Positions 9,076-16,842 of a stretch of 35,073 nt of DNA are shown here, one piece after another (the first letter of the stretch is position 1; every line of letters starts with the position of its first letter). The stretch comes from a virus, in the IMG/VR virus record IMGVR_UViG_3300020580_000040, positions 1 to 35,073 of that record; one strand, written 5' to 3'. The position numbers were made by a program, and so were the translations under genes. The notes beneath the pieces were generated by a model. It ran no database searches. It had not been told where the DNA came from and was given only the letters and a program-made list of their open reading frames with translations.

Positions 9076-9139
9076 GATTGAGATTGGCACCTAGCTACCG
9101 TGCGCCGGTTGCTGCCGCGCGCCAAGTTCGATCTCAATC
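9076..9139 (-). terminator. Terminator-like hairpin after the candidate capsid gene
   Basis: Arms 9076-9084 (GATTGAGAT) and 9131-9139 (ATCTCAATC) are perfectly complementary. Read leftwards the hairpin is followed by CTTTTCTTT. The loop is long (46 nt) but GC-rich. It could be a leaky terminator or a 3'-end stabiliser that raises capsid mRNA relative to the downstream genes. Confidence 0.4.
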
Positions 9140-9141
9140 GG

Positions 9142-9930
9142 TTAGAGGATCGCGCGTGCCAGTACCCCTTCGAGGTACACATGCGCGTTGATGCCGGTGC
9201 CGACAACGCCGCCAGTGCCCGCGGTTGGACCCGCAGCCACTGTGGTGAACGCCGCCACGCCGGTGATCGTGGGATCCAGGATCACTGAGAAATTCTGGTT
9301 CTGTTCGATGAGCTGCCCGAGAATGGGTTCCATCTGATCCAAACCAGGAATTTGCGGCATCGGATCGGTGATGCTTGCCACGTTCTGCGCGGACGGCCAT
9401 CCATTGGCGCCAGAAAGAGACGTTTGACTGGTGCCCGCCGCGGTGGTGATCGCTGCGCCGCTGGCAAAAGCGCCAGCCCCCGCAGGCGTCTTGCTCACCA
9501 CCGAGGACCAGTAATTCTTCCCCGAGATGAACAAATCAAACTGCGTCTGGCCAACGAAAGCATTTAGATCCGCTACCGCCACATCGGAGCGCACCAAAGT
9601 TGCCGGCGCCTTCACCAGAAACTTTTTCGGTGCATCCAACATGCCGTTTTGAACCAGGTTGGTGTGATAGCCGGTTTTGATGAACGCCGCGCCGCCCGTT
9701 GGCGTATACGATGAGCCTATCGCCGTGGCGAAGAGTTGTTGCTTCGACAAGAGCGTGGCCACCGCAACACCGTAAAAATCGAAGATCGGCTGTACAAGGT
9801 ACTCGAGCTGACCTGCGACGATCGGGTTTTTGCGGAAGTTCACATATTTCGGCCGTCCCACTTCCCTTTCTTCCATCACGGGCAAATGCGCGTAACGCGA
9901 TTCAAACCGTGTGTTTTGTTTACTGTTCAT
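9142..9930 (-). CDS. Candidate major capsid protein
   Basis: 262 aa from ATG 9930, chosen because GGGGTGAT lies just upstream; an in-frame ATG at 10002 lies inside the structured leader. There is no signal peptide or membrane segment. Segments such as KQQLFATAIG, TNLVQNGMLDAPKKFLVKA, TQFDLFISGKNYW, NFSVILDP and the terminal AHVYLEGVLARAIL alternate as beta strands. I have the impression of related coat proteins with TNM..G.LPAP..F patterns in uncultivated phages. It has the only elaborate 5' RNA structure and a following hairpin, as expected for the most abundant virion protein. Capsid identity is inferred; single or double jelly-roll cannot be told, and HK97 fold is not suggested by any visible motif. 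Confidence 0.6.
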   Translation of the reverse strand: MNSKQNTRFESRYAHLPVMEEREVGRPKYVNFRKNPIVAGQLEYLVQPIFDFYGVAVATLLSKQQLFATAIGSSYTPTGGAAFIKTGYHTNLVQNGMLDAPKKFLVKAPATLVRSDVAVADLNAFVGQTQFDLFISGKNYWSSVVSKTPAGAGAFASGAAITTAAGTSQTSLSGANGWPSAQNVASITDPMPQIPGLDQMEPILGQLIEQNQNFSVILDPTITGVAAFTTVAAGPTAGTGGVVGTGINAHVYLEGVLARAIL

Positions 9931-9972
9931 TTTGAAATCACCCCGCTTTCCGAACGTGAATTTCGAAGCCTG

Positions 9973-10023
9973 CCCGCGCACCTGACTCCGGTTAGGAGTC
10001 ACTCTTACGAGTGAATGCGCGGG
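9973..10023 (-). promoter_or_regulatory. Three-way-junction RNA in the capsid gene leader
   Basis: On the transcribed (minus) strand an 8-bp closing stem (10023-10016 with 9980-9973, CCCGCGCA/TGCGCGGG) encloses two hairpins. One has a 4-bp stem with a GUAA loop, a GNRA-type tetraloop (10012-10001). The other has a 6-bp stem GACUCC/GGAGUC with loop UAACC (10000-9984). It lies between the stop at 10033 and the ATG at 9930. Possible roles are mRNA protection, an RNase processing site or translational control. Confidence 0.6.
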
Positions 10024-10032
10024 GACAGAAAA

Positions 10033-10554
10033 CTACCCGCCGTACCCGCCTGCGTAGCGGCTGCGGAAACGGTGATACCCGAGTTTGCCGTGTGCAGGTG
10101 GTGCCACCAAAACAGGCCCGGACGGAGTTGCAATTAGCGTGCCGGCGCCGCGGTTTACCGGAACGTTTCCCGTGCTTGCGCGCAGGTACTGATCCGAAGC
10201 CGTGGGAATGCCGAACCAGCTCGGCGCATAAAGCCCCAAACCAGGCGTATTGATGCCCGCCTGTTTCAAAGCCTTTAGCACCGTGATGGCAAGCCCGCCT
10301 TTCAGCGCGTCGCCATTGTGGTCGCCGATCATTTTGCCCACGAAGCCCATGCCGATCGCTGCCGCCGCCGAAGCCGCCACGCCCGTCCAGCCAGTGCTGA
10401 AACTCGGCGCAACCATCCCCGGCAGTGCGGCGGCCCCGACTGCGCCCGCAGCCACAAATGCCGCTTCCTTCACGATCCCGCCGGAAAGGCCGAATGGATT
10501 CCTTCGGTGATGCCGGCGATGATGATGCTTTCTGTGATATGCCAAGTTCCTCAC
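10033..10554 (-). CDS. Basic, Gly/Ala-rich membrane protein, probable minor virion protein
   Basis: 173 aa. The extreme N-terminus is His/Arg-rich (residues 7-20) and ends RRNPFG, which fits nucleic-acid or phosphate-backbone contact. Two hydrophobic Gly/Ala-rich segments (about 32-50 and 55-75) follow. TPGLGLYAP at 103-111 carries a GLG element like those in other late proteins. It ends with Arg and Gly-rich residues. The topology resembles small membrane proteins of internal-membrane phages, placed directly upstream of the candidate capsid gene. Role inferred. Confidence 0.7.
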   Translation of the reverse strand: MRNLAYHRKHHHRRHHRRNPFGLSGGIVKEAAFVAAGAVGAAALPGMVAPSFSTGWTGVAASAAAAIGMGFVGKMIGDHNGDALKGGLAITVLKALKQAGINTPGLGLYAPSWFGIPTASDQYLRASTGNVPVNRGAGTLIATPSGPVLVAPPAHGKLGYHRFRSRYAGGYGG

Positions 10555-10593
10555 CCCCTCCCCTATCGCTAACTAACAAAAATCGATGAAACA

Positions 10594-10665
10594 AGTGTTT
10601 CTGAGCTGCTCGAGCTCGAGGCCCTGGCGAGCTCCGCCGGCGGAGCCGCTAACCGCATAAACACT
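10594..10665 (-). promoter_or_regulatory. Palindrome-rich intercistronic RNA element
   Basis: An outer stem (10594-10600 AGTGTTT with 10659-10665 AAACACT) encloses two perfect palindromes: CTCGAGCTCGAG at 10609-10620 and GCTCCGCCGGCGGAGC at 10631-10646. Read leftwards it is followed by a T-rich stretch and then GGGGAGGGGG before the next gene. It could be a leaky terminator or a processing/stability element; no coding sequence is seen in 10555-10701. Confidence 0.45.
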
Positions 10666-10701
10666 GGATTTTCTTTCTTCATACAAATGTTGCACTTTCC
10701 T

Positions 10702-11394
10702 CTACGCAGCCATGAATGCGCCGCTGGCGAAATATGCTTCCAGGTTGCCTTCGCGATCCATCGGATCGGGATTCACAAGCAATGCCGCTTTCAAATGCGT
10801 AGCCGGATCCGTGATGCACTTGATCTTTCCGAATCCGCCTTTTTTTATGTCCTGTGATCCCACCATCACACAAAGTTCCGTCAACGGCTGGATCACAAGA
10901 AACCATTTTCCGCGGGAATCCCTGATGCGGCCGCAAGCCCGCGATTCAATTTTCTGCTCAATACGCGGCGCAATGTCCCCCGCTTTTTTCGGGATCCACA
11001 ACGGATCCGGAATGCTTGGCAGCGGCGTAAGCCCTTGCGGCAGTAGCAAATCGTTTTTGTCTCGGCTGATGGCAATTTTCGGCCCGTTGCGATGTGTGAG
11101 CCAATCTAAAGTAAGGTTCACCCAGGTAGCGGCTTGCCATTCGGAAAACGGCGCCATCACACCAGATTGTTTCCCTTGACTGAAAATCTTTTCTTGCTCG
11201 AGACTCTGCCAACGCGGACGCGATTGGCTGATGCCGGCGGTGGGAAGTTGCCGCTCGATCACAATCGTGGTAAGGATCGCGAAATTCTGATACTCGCGGT
11301 TGCGGATGCGCTCTTGCTGGATGCGCAGTTTATCCGCTAGCCGAAACATCTGCGTGGGCACGATCACCGTTGGTGCTTGCGCTGCTGTCGCCAT
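10702..11394 (-). CDS. Unknown late protein
   Basis: 230 aa, soluble, no signal peptide. The N-terminal 60 residues look helical with IQQERIRNREYQNFAILTTI. The middle has paired aromatics (ATWVNLTLDWLTH) and the C-terminal third is mixed alpha/beta. The ATG follows the stop of a putative 25-codon ORF without spacing. Located between the 389-aa protein and the basic membrane protein, so a capsid-associated or assembly factor is likely. No motif recognised. Confidence 0.65.
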   Translation of the reverse strand: MATAAQAPTVIVPTQMFRLADKLRIQQERIRNREYQNFAILTTIVIERQLPTAGISQSRPRWQSLEQEKIFSQGKQSGVMAPFSEWQAATWVNLTLDWLTHRNGPKIAISRDKNDLLLPQGLTPLPSIPDPLWIPKKAGDIAPRIEQKIESRACGRIRDSRGKWFLVIQPLTELCVMVGSQDIKKGGFGKIKCITDPATHLKAALLVNPDPMDREGNLEAYFASGAFMAA

Positions 11395-11472
11395 TTAACC
11401 CTTTCCCATTTCCTTCCGCCGCTGTTCTTCGGCATTTTCTGCCGCTAGATTCCGCTCGCACAGCGACGGCAC
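11395..11472 (-). CDS. Possible 25-codon gene in an otherwise empty 100-nt gap
   Basis: GTG at 11472 opens a 25-codon frame ending TAA directly before the next ATG (TAAATG). The peptide is charged and helical (AAENAEEQRRKEMGKG). The exact abutment fits the packing of this operon, but the start is weak and the length very short. It may instead be spacer. Confidence 0.3.
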   Translation of the reverse strand: MPSLCERNLAAENAEEQRRKEMGKG

Positions 11473-11494
11473 AGGCGAAGTTTCCGAGCTCGCC

Positions 11495-12664
11495 CTAATT
11501 TCTTATCCACGGCCCTTCGATGCGATAGTCTCCGCCTTCGTAGAGTAGCCGTTTGGTGCGCGTGTCAAATAAAACTGTGGGCAATTCTCCGTTTTCTTCG
11601 CCGTGTTCGTGCTTCCACAGATCTTCGTCTGGTGAAGCCACATGTTCCTTGCGGCACTGATAATCGATGCGGCGCCCTTTGCCGAGCTCGACAATTCCGT
11701 TTCCTCTGTCAATGGCGCCGAACGCCGCAAGAGCTGCTGTCACATCCTGCGCACCGTCGACAAAATAGATTTGCCGCGCGCTCGAGTCACACACCACTAG
11801 CGGCGGTTTGCCGCCCCACGCTGCCGGGAATTCATGGCCCACGGCTTCCGCGGCGCCGATGCGTTGCACCTGGCCACCCTTTGCCGGCTTGATATAAAGC
11901 GCGATGAGCGGCCCGAGTTTCGCGTAACGGCCGCGCGGCATGTGCGGCTCGTTATAAATGTCCATGTACTCCACTTCGCGGCCGGTAAACTCTTCCACGA
12001 TCTCTTCCGTGGGCGGATTCGGCGCGCTCACCACTTCCACACGGGGATTCGCGCCCATGATGAGCAGCTCTGCGGGATTAGGTTGTTGGCCATTGTTTCT
12101 TAGCTTACGAATCAGATGGCGAAATTCTGGCTTGATCGCTGCAATCGCTTCTGCTTTAGTACGGAAAATCGTTGCTAGGTTGCCAGGAATTCCCCATCGT
12201 ATTTTTCCTTTGTCGTAGAGTGAATCTGTCGGGTTGTGGCTGCCGCCCTTCGCTCGAGTAATGGCTTCTTTCAGGCTACGCACAGCGGCGGCTTTAGATT
12301 CGCCAGTGCCCACCATATTCCCGTATTTCGATAGGTACTTATGCGCCATGTATTTCTGAATCGATGGATCGAACACAATGCGGCGAGGATTCCGGCCGCT
12401 GGCGGCGCGGATTTGCGCGGCGCGATCGCGAGTTTCGCGTTTCTTTTGCAATGCGCTCACATCGCGAGGGTTTATCCCGCTCGCTTCCGCCATACGAAGA
12501 ATCTCTGGCCAGCTTTTCCCTTGTGCAAGTACTTCGGGATCCCGCTTCACGTAAGCACGGATCAGCTTCCCTGCTTTGCGACGATCGCCGGAAAACACGG
12601 CTTGCTGCAGCCACGTTTTAAGGTGTTTTTTGGTGAAAGCGTCCATATTGCGGCGGCGCTTCAT
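11495..12664 (-). CDS. Unknown late protein, two-part architecture
   Basis: 389 aa. The N-terminal half is helical and basic (residues 1-100, with KKHLKTWLQQAVFSGDRRKA) and includes a segment NMVGTGESKAAAVRSLKEAI. After LIMGANPRVEVV (about 210-220) comes an EEFTGREVEYMDIY...LGPLIALYI stretch, then an alpha/beta C-terminal part ending LPTVLFDTRTKRLLYEGGDY. I have the impression of this C-terminal organisation in other uncultivated phage genomes but cannot name a family. It starts with ATGA overlap to the preceding gene. No portal or terminase motif is seen. Confidence 0.7.
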   Translation of the reverse strand: MKRRRNMDAFTKKHLKTWLQQAVFSGDRRKAGKLIRAYVKRDPEVLAQGKSWPEILRMAEASGINPRDVSALQKKRETRDRAAQIRAASGRNPRRIVFDPSIQKYMAHKYLSKYGNMVGTGESKAAAVRSLKEAITRAKGGSHNPTDSLYDKGKIRWGIPGNLATIFRTKAEAIAAIKPEFRHLIRKLRNNGQQPNPAELLIMGANPRVEVVSAPNPPTEEIVEEFTGREVEYMDIYNEPHMPRGRYAKLGPLIALYIKPAKGGQVQRIGAAEAVGHEFPAAWGGKPPLVVCDSSARQIYFVDGAQDVTAALAAFGAIDRGNGIVELGKGRRIDYQCRKEHVASPDEDLWKHEHGEENGELPTVLFDTRTKRLLYEGGDYRIEGPWIRN

Positions 12665-13107
12665 GTGGCTTGCACCGCCGTGGGGTTTGATACTTCGATG
12701 TAAAGCGATTCGCTATGCCCGCCGATCGCGCTTCGCCAGCCTACATGCAACGCTTTCCAGGCCAGCCCTTCGGCGGCGTCCGCTTCCTCTGCCGTCAAGG
12801 CATAACCTTCGCCGGCAAGTGGCCCGCCCGTTTCGCGGAATCCTTTTTCCAGTGCATCGCACGCCGCCAGATAATCGCTGTGCTCATCTGGTACGGGAAT
12901 GTTTCCCGTATAAAAGTCGATGATGTAAAAAAGATAGCTATGCGCGCGTTCCTGATCGTTCGATAGACGCACACTTAGATCTACTCTTGGCCCATAGTTC
13001 GTCTCTTTCATACGGTGGACGTGGCCGAGCTCGATAGACTTCACCGGCTTGCCGGCTTTCCAATCGTCCAGCGCTTTGAGCACATCGGCTTTGATCTTCG
13101 CACTCAT
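12661..13107 (-). CDS. Unknown late protein
   Basis: 148 aa, acidic, soluble. The first 35 residues look helical, then a beta region (YGPRVDLSVRLSNDQERAHS) and an acidic helix TAEEADAAEGLAWKAL. It is separated by 2 nt from the TUDOR-like gene and coupled by ATGA to the 389-aa gene. No motif recognised. Confidence 0.65.
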   Translation of the reverse strand: MSAKIKADVLKALDDWKAGKPVKSIELGHVHRMKETNYGPRVDLSVRLSNDQERAHSYLFYIIDFYTGNIPVPDEHSDYLAACDALEKGFRETGGPLAGEGYALTAEEADAAEGLAWKALHVGWRSAIGGHSESLYIEVSNPTAVQAT

Positions 13108-13109
13108 CG

Positions 13110-13355
13110 TTAAATAGCTTTTCCGTTCACCGTGGTGTAACTCGTCGCGCCAGATTGTGCGGCGTTTTCCGCCGGCGTCTCGAGCGGCGTCATATCCGCC
13201 ACGCTCGCGTGCTCCACATGCCCTTCGATTCCGTCGACGGCGATCTCTGCAAGTTTTCCGTCTTCTAAGAAATTTTTGATCGTGCCGGTAAGTTTCACGG
13301 CTTTGTTGCTCATACGCAGGAAACTAACTCGATCGCCTACTTTTGGATCGCTCAT
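13110..13355 (-). CDS. Small SH3/TUDOR-like barrel protein
   Basis: 81 aa. Residues 1-57 have the hydrophobic pattern of a small beta barrel (KVGDRVSF, LTGTIKNFLEDGKLAEIAV, GHVEHASVADMTPL), reminiscent of TUDOR/KOW-type domains such as DUF2945. The tail is low-complexity. ATGA-coupled to the preceding membrane protein. A scaffold or binding role is possible; not established. Confidence 0.55.
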   Translation of the reverse strand: MSDPKVGDRVSFLRMSNKAVKLTGTIKNFLEDGKLAEIAVDGIEGHVEHASVADMTPLETPAENAAQSGATSYTTVNGKAI

Positions 13356-14326
13356 CGGCGGCGCCCCCCACTAAAAAGATTCGGCAGTACAATCAACGCG
13401 CCGGCGCCCACCGCCAGCCACATGGCATTCCCTGTTAGCCACGTCTCGAGCGCCGTCATTGGCGTGGCGCCAGTGGGCACAGCAGTTTTTTGCAACGTGG
13501 CGAGAATCGCATTCGCTGTTACGGTGTCACCCTTCGCCTGCGCATCTTTCAGCGCTACGATTAAACTAGCGTTCGTGGCAGCGGTGGAAGTCTGCTGCGC
13601 TGCACCTGTCTGCGCCACGATCGTTTGCACATTGATCGAAGCCTGCCACGTCTTAAATGCCTGATACGCGAAATACGCGCCCACAATAAAAACGGCCGCG
13701 CCGGCCACCCAAATCAGAACGGGCGCGATGCCCAAGCCAGAAAGCCCTGGCGGCGTGGATCCCATCATCATCGTGTAGAACTGCACAAATTGCGGCGTGA
13801 TGGAATTGTATTGTGCGCGCTGCTGCACGATCTGCTGCCCGAGCTGAATAAACGCCTGATTGCCCGCTTGCGGCCCGGCCGCCTGGTACTGCGCTTCCAA
13901 AGTTTTTAGAGCGCTATTCCAGTCCTGCAACATGCCGGTGAAGCCAGACCAGGAATTCTGATCCGTGGGATCGATGCCGATCGCGTCCGTAAAAGACATA
14001 GAGCCGCTGGTGATCGCTTCGTGCTGCGCCAGCGTGATGGAACCATTCAGATAAAGTTCATCCGCCGCGGCGGCTGTAGTATCGGAAGCATCGCCCATAT
14101 CCCCGAGGCCATGCAGTCCGGAAGGACGTTCGTACAGTTCCCAGGGATCGAACGGGCGATTAAATTCGTATTCACCAAGCCCATGCAGATGCCACGCGCT
14201 GGGAAGAAAAGGATTGTGCCCTTGATCGTCGCGCCAGCCGGAAAGCTGTGCGGCGCATTGCGCATTCGTGGCGCCGTAGGGACGAAAGCCCACTTTGCTG
14301 GCTGTGTCTGCTTCCATGTAGGCCAT
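13352..14326 (-). CDS. Tail-anchored virion candidate with three GLG motifs
   Basis: 324 aa. Near the N-terminus it carries WHLHGLG (45-51) and LHGLG (71-75), then a helical region (about 85-185, Gln/Ala-rich), LSGLG at 195-199, and a membrane segment APVLIWVAGAAVFIVGAYFA. After a Thr/Ala-rich helical segment it ends in a second membrane segment (MWLAVGAGALIVLPNLF) with an RRR tail. The start overlaps the previous stop as TAATG. A structural protein embedded in an internal membrane is inferred. Confidence 0.75.
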   Translation of the reverse strand: MAYMEADTASKVGFRPYGATNAQCAAQLSGWRDDQGHNPFLPSAWHLHGLGEYEFNRPFDPWELYERPSGLHGLGDMGDASDTTAAAADELYLNGSITLAQHEAITSGSMSFTDAIGIDPTDQNSWSGFTGMLQDWNSALKTLEAQYQAAGPQAGNQAFIQLGQQIVQQRAQYNSITPQFVQFYTMMMGSTPPGLSGLGIAPVLIWVAGAAVFIVGAYFAYQAFKTWQASINVQTIVAQTGAAQQTSTAATNASLIVALKDAQAKGDTVTANAILATLQKTAVPTGATPMTALETWLTGNAMWLAVGAGALIVLPNLFSGGRRR

Positions 14327-14865
14327 TATTTTGACCCCATCGCGAAGGCGGCAACGGCCGCGGCCGCGAGTAATACGAAATTCGGCACGCCGGGAATTAC
14401 CGTGGCGGCTGTAAGAGGATTCGCAGCGCCAGGCACGGCCGGCACAGCTACCCGCGGCGATGGCGCCGTGGTTAAACCTTGTGCGGCTTTTGCGGTGTTC
14501 GCGCCAGCCGTCATCAGTTGCGCAATGGCGGATGTGGCTTGCGCCGGCGTCATCGTGCCGGAAGCTACGGAGTTTCTATAAAGAGTCGCTAGCGCTTGAT
14601 CTTGCGGGCTGAGCGAGGAAACCGGTGCGACAAGGCCGCCAGTGGGATCGTACATCGATGGATCGATAGGCGTGACGGCGGGGATCGATGGCAGGAAAGG
14701 TACGCCATTATCACTAGCAAACGATGGCGGAATCAAATCGCCCGAGGGATCGTACATCGTGGGATCGCCACCATCCTGCCCAAGATGCCACTCGATCGCG
14801 CCGAGTCCGCGCATGTAAATCGGGATCGGTGAAGTCCTAACGGTGTGTGGATGGCCGGCGATCAT
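14326..14865 (-). CDS. Tail-anchored virion candidate
   Basis: 179 aa. The N-terminus has MRGLGAIEWHLG (18-29). Two related segments follow (MYDPSGDLIPP and MYDPTGGLVAP), an internal duplication. Then come an Ala-rich helix and a C-terminal hydrophobic anchor, PNFVLLAAAAVAAFAMGSK. This tail is clearly similar to that of the 338-aa neighbour (PNWGLVAAAA...MGGSKHR), so the two are partial paralogues. Coupled by ATGA upstream and TAATG downstream. Spike-base or membrane-linked virion protein is inferred. Confidence 0.7.
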   Translation of the reverse strand: MIAGHPHTVRTSPIPIYMRGLGAIEWHLGQDGGDPTMYDPSGDLIPPSFASDNGVPFLPSIPAVTPIDPSMYDPTGGLVAPVSSLSPQDQALATLYRNSVASGTMTPAQATSAIAQLMTAGANTAKAAQGLTTAPSPRVAVPAVPGAANPLTAATVIPGVPNFVLLAAAAVAAFAMGSK

Positions 14866-15878
14866 CGGTGTTTACTCCCGCCCATCAGCATCGCAGCGGC
14901 AGCGGCAGCGGCGGCCACTAATCCCCAATTCGGGATAGACGGAAAGAGCGAGCTCGGTTGCTCAAGCCACGTCATTGCGCCGGCAGCAGTGAAGCCAGTG
15001 TTTGGCGCAGTGAGTTGCATAGTCGCCGGATTTTGCGCAACGGCAGACGCGGGAACGATCTGTCCGGTGGAAAGATTCATGTAATTGCCGCTACCATCGT
15101 TAAGCGGAATCACCTGGTTAGTAGCCACGGTGGGCGCCGGCGCAGGCGAAACCGGTGGCGCAGTGTAAACAGGAATGGCCGGCGAAGGCGGCGCCGGCGT
15201 GAGCGTGCCCGGCGGTTGATTCACCACGCTGGTGGCGCCCGTCGACGGTGCAAACCCCTCACCAGTACCCGAGCTGGCAGGCGTGGCTGGATATTTTGGT
15301 GCCACCGGTGCGGCTACGGTATTCGGTGGCGGCGCCGGCAAAACCGGCAACGGTCCAGGCATCGGCCCTTGATAGAAAATCGGCCCGCCGCGCAACGGCA
15401 GGCGAACTATGTCGCTACCGTTATCGATGAAAGCGGCACCGAGAAGGCTCGAAGCGATCTCGCCTGGCGTTGGCGTGAAGTAGCGCGGCATATTTTCCGC
15501 CAGCGAAAGAAAATCATCTTCGCCCGTCTCTTTGAAATCCGCGGGAAAGGATCCTGGCGCAACGGATTGGCCGGCATGATGCCGCGTCTGAGATCCGCGA
15601 TAAGTGGCCGCCGATCCGGAAGCATTCGGCCGCGGCGGTACTTCCGCCGAGCTGCGATAAACGCCGCGAGGGTTGCGCCGCGAAGCGTGGACGGAATCGT
15701 GAGAAGACATACCATCGCCGCGATCCATTTCGTAATCGTCTTGAGGAAGTATCGTGGTGCCGGCGGCTTGTGTGTGTGTGAAGCCTTTCGAATGTCCACC
15801 AGCCGGCCCGCCTGGCAGAGTGAGCCGCCAACCTGGATACGCGAAGTCCACAACGGCTTGATAAGCGCCAATCGTCAT
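14862..15878 (-). CDS. Pro/Ala-rich tail-anchored virion candidate
   Basis: 338 aa from ATG 15878, chosen because it overlaps the preceding stop as ATGA; an in-frame ATG at 15926 lies inside that gene. The N-terminal 120 residues are polar with many His, Arg and Ser. The middle (about 190-270) is an extended Pro/Ala linker containing PNTVAAP, shared with the protein at 6754-7716. The end is PNWGLVAAAAAAAAMLM followed by GGSKHR, a membrane anchor with a basic tail. Likely an elongated virion protein anchored in a membrane. Confidence 0.7.
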   Translation of the reverse strand: MTIGAYQAVVDFAYPGWRLTLPGGPAGGHSKGFTHTQAAGTTILPQDDYEMDRGDGMSSHDSVHASRRNPRGVYRSSAEVPPRPNASGSAATYRGSQTRHHAGQSVAPGSFPADFKETGEDDFLSLAENMPRYFTPTPGEIASSLLGAAFIDNGSDIVRLPLRGGPIFYQGPMPGPLPVLPAPPPNTVAAPVAPKYPATPASSGTGEGFAPSTGATSVVNQPPGTLTPAPPSPAIPVYTAPPVSPAPAPTVATNQVIPLNDGSGNYMNLSTGQIVPASAVAQNPATMQLTAPNTGFTAAGAMTWLEQPSSLFPSIPNWGLVAAAAAAAAMLMGGSKHR

Positions 15879-16768
15879 CGGTGTTTTTCCATCATCATCG
15901 CTGCGCCGACAAGTAGCGCGCCCCACAGCAGCCAGTTGGAACTGCCCGACAATGCAATGGCTGGCTGCGGTGCAGCGTAACCCGCAGGAATCATTCCAGG
16001 GGAATACGCCGTTTGAAACGAAGCGTAAGGCCCGCTCGAGTAACTAAATGGACTGGCCGGCATGCCTTGCGATGCGCGAATGATATCCGCGAATCCCTGA
16101 TCCACTGTAGCGATCGTGGAAGAGGTTATCTCTCCGGAAGCGGCGTCTCCCATCGTGCGGTGGCGATTCACGCTGCCATAAGTTCCTAAACCGCTTACAT
16201 GCGATTTGAAACGCGGATAATTTCCGAGCAGCCCACGCAAATCCCCTTGCGAATTGTCGGAAAGACTCCACCAACGCGCTCGAGTGAACGCCGGCGGCGC
16301 AACTCCAAACTGCGAATCACTGCGCGCGGGATCCATCGGGATCCACTGGCCATCGATCTGCCCCTCTACGTACACATGCGAAAAATCATCGCCGTTTGCG
16401 GCCACCGTCATCAGCCGCGCGGGATATCCCACCGCCATCAGCAGCGTGCCGAGCAACATTGAGATATCGTCGCAATCCCCCGAGCGGATCTGCAGCAGCT
16501 CTGCCGGCGGATACAGCGTCTCTTTGTTGACGGGATCTTTCGTAAAACGGATGTTACTTCGCACCCAATCGTAAAGCGCGCGCGCTTCCGAATAATCATC
16601 GAAAGCAGGAACACCGCGCACGATATCTTTGGCGGCGCGGAGAATGGAAGGATCGCGCAGCGCTTCGTCTACCAAACCGCGCATTTGATCGATGGTTTGT
16701 GCCACGCCAGCATCGCCGTTTAGCAACGGCGCGCGATAAATCGGCGAAGGCGGAAAGGCGATCGGCAT
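15875..16768 (-). CDS. Transglutaminase-like cysteine enzyme with C-terminal membrane anchor
   Basis: 297 aa, first gene of the leftward arm. A transglutaminase-like core spans about 60-150 with the expected triad: Cys99 in RSGDCDD, His131 in FSHVYVE and Asp146 in WIPMDPA. After the core come VSGLG (191-195) and a Ser/Pro/Ala stretch. The end is SNWLLWGALLVGAAMMMEKHR, a membrane anchor like its neighbours. The fold class includes peptidases and cross-linking enzymes, so capsid protein maturation, cross-linking or cell-wall processing are all possible. Its neighbours carry GLG motifs that could be substrates, which is inference. Confidence 0.8.
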   Translation of the reverse strand: MPIAFPPSPIYRAPLLNGDAGVAQTIDQMRGLVDEALRDPSILRAAKDIVRGVPAFDDYSEARALYDWVRSNIRFTKDPVNKETLYPPAELLQIRSGDCDDISMLLGTLLMAVGYPARLMTVAANGDDFSHVYVEGQIDGQWIPMDPARSDSQFGVAPPAFTRARWWSLSDNSQGDLRGLLGNYPRFKSHVSGLGTYGSVNRHRTMGDAASGEITSSTIATVDQGFADIIRASQGMPASPFSYSSGPYASFQTAYSPGMIPAGYAAPQPAIALSGSSNWLLWGALLVGAAMMMEKHR

Positions 16769-16842
16769 TTTTAACGCCTGCCTTTAGGTTCTTTGGCCAC
16801 GGGCGTAACTGTCTCTTTTTTGCATCAAATGTGTCAATAAGT

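Noticed and set aside
11495-12664. Portal protein
   Set aside because: Size is near but no portal-like pattern, and there is no terminase or tail gene to go with it.
14958-15980. 340-codon plus-strand frame
   Set aside because: Antisense to the Pro/Ala-rich gene; Arg-rich low-complexity product.
16832-16837. TTGACA on the minus strand as -35 of a late promoter
   Set aside because: No acceptable -10 box at 16-18 bp (AGACAG at 17 bp). The late promoter may need an activator or lie elsewhere.
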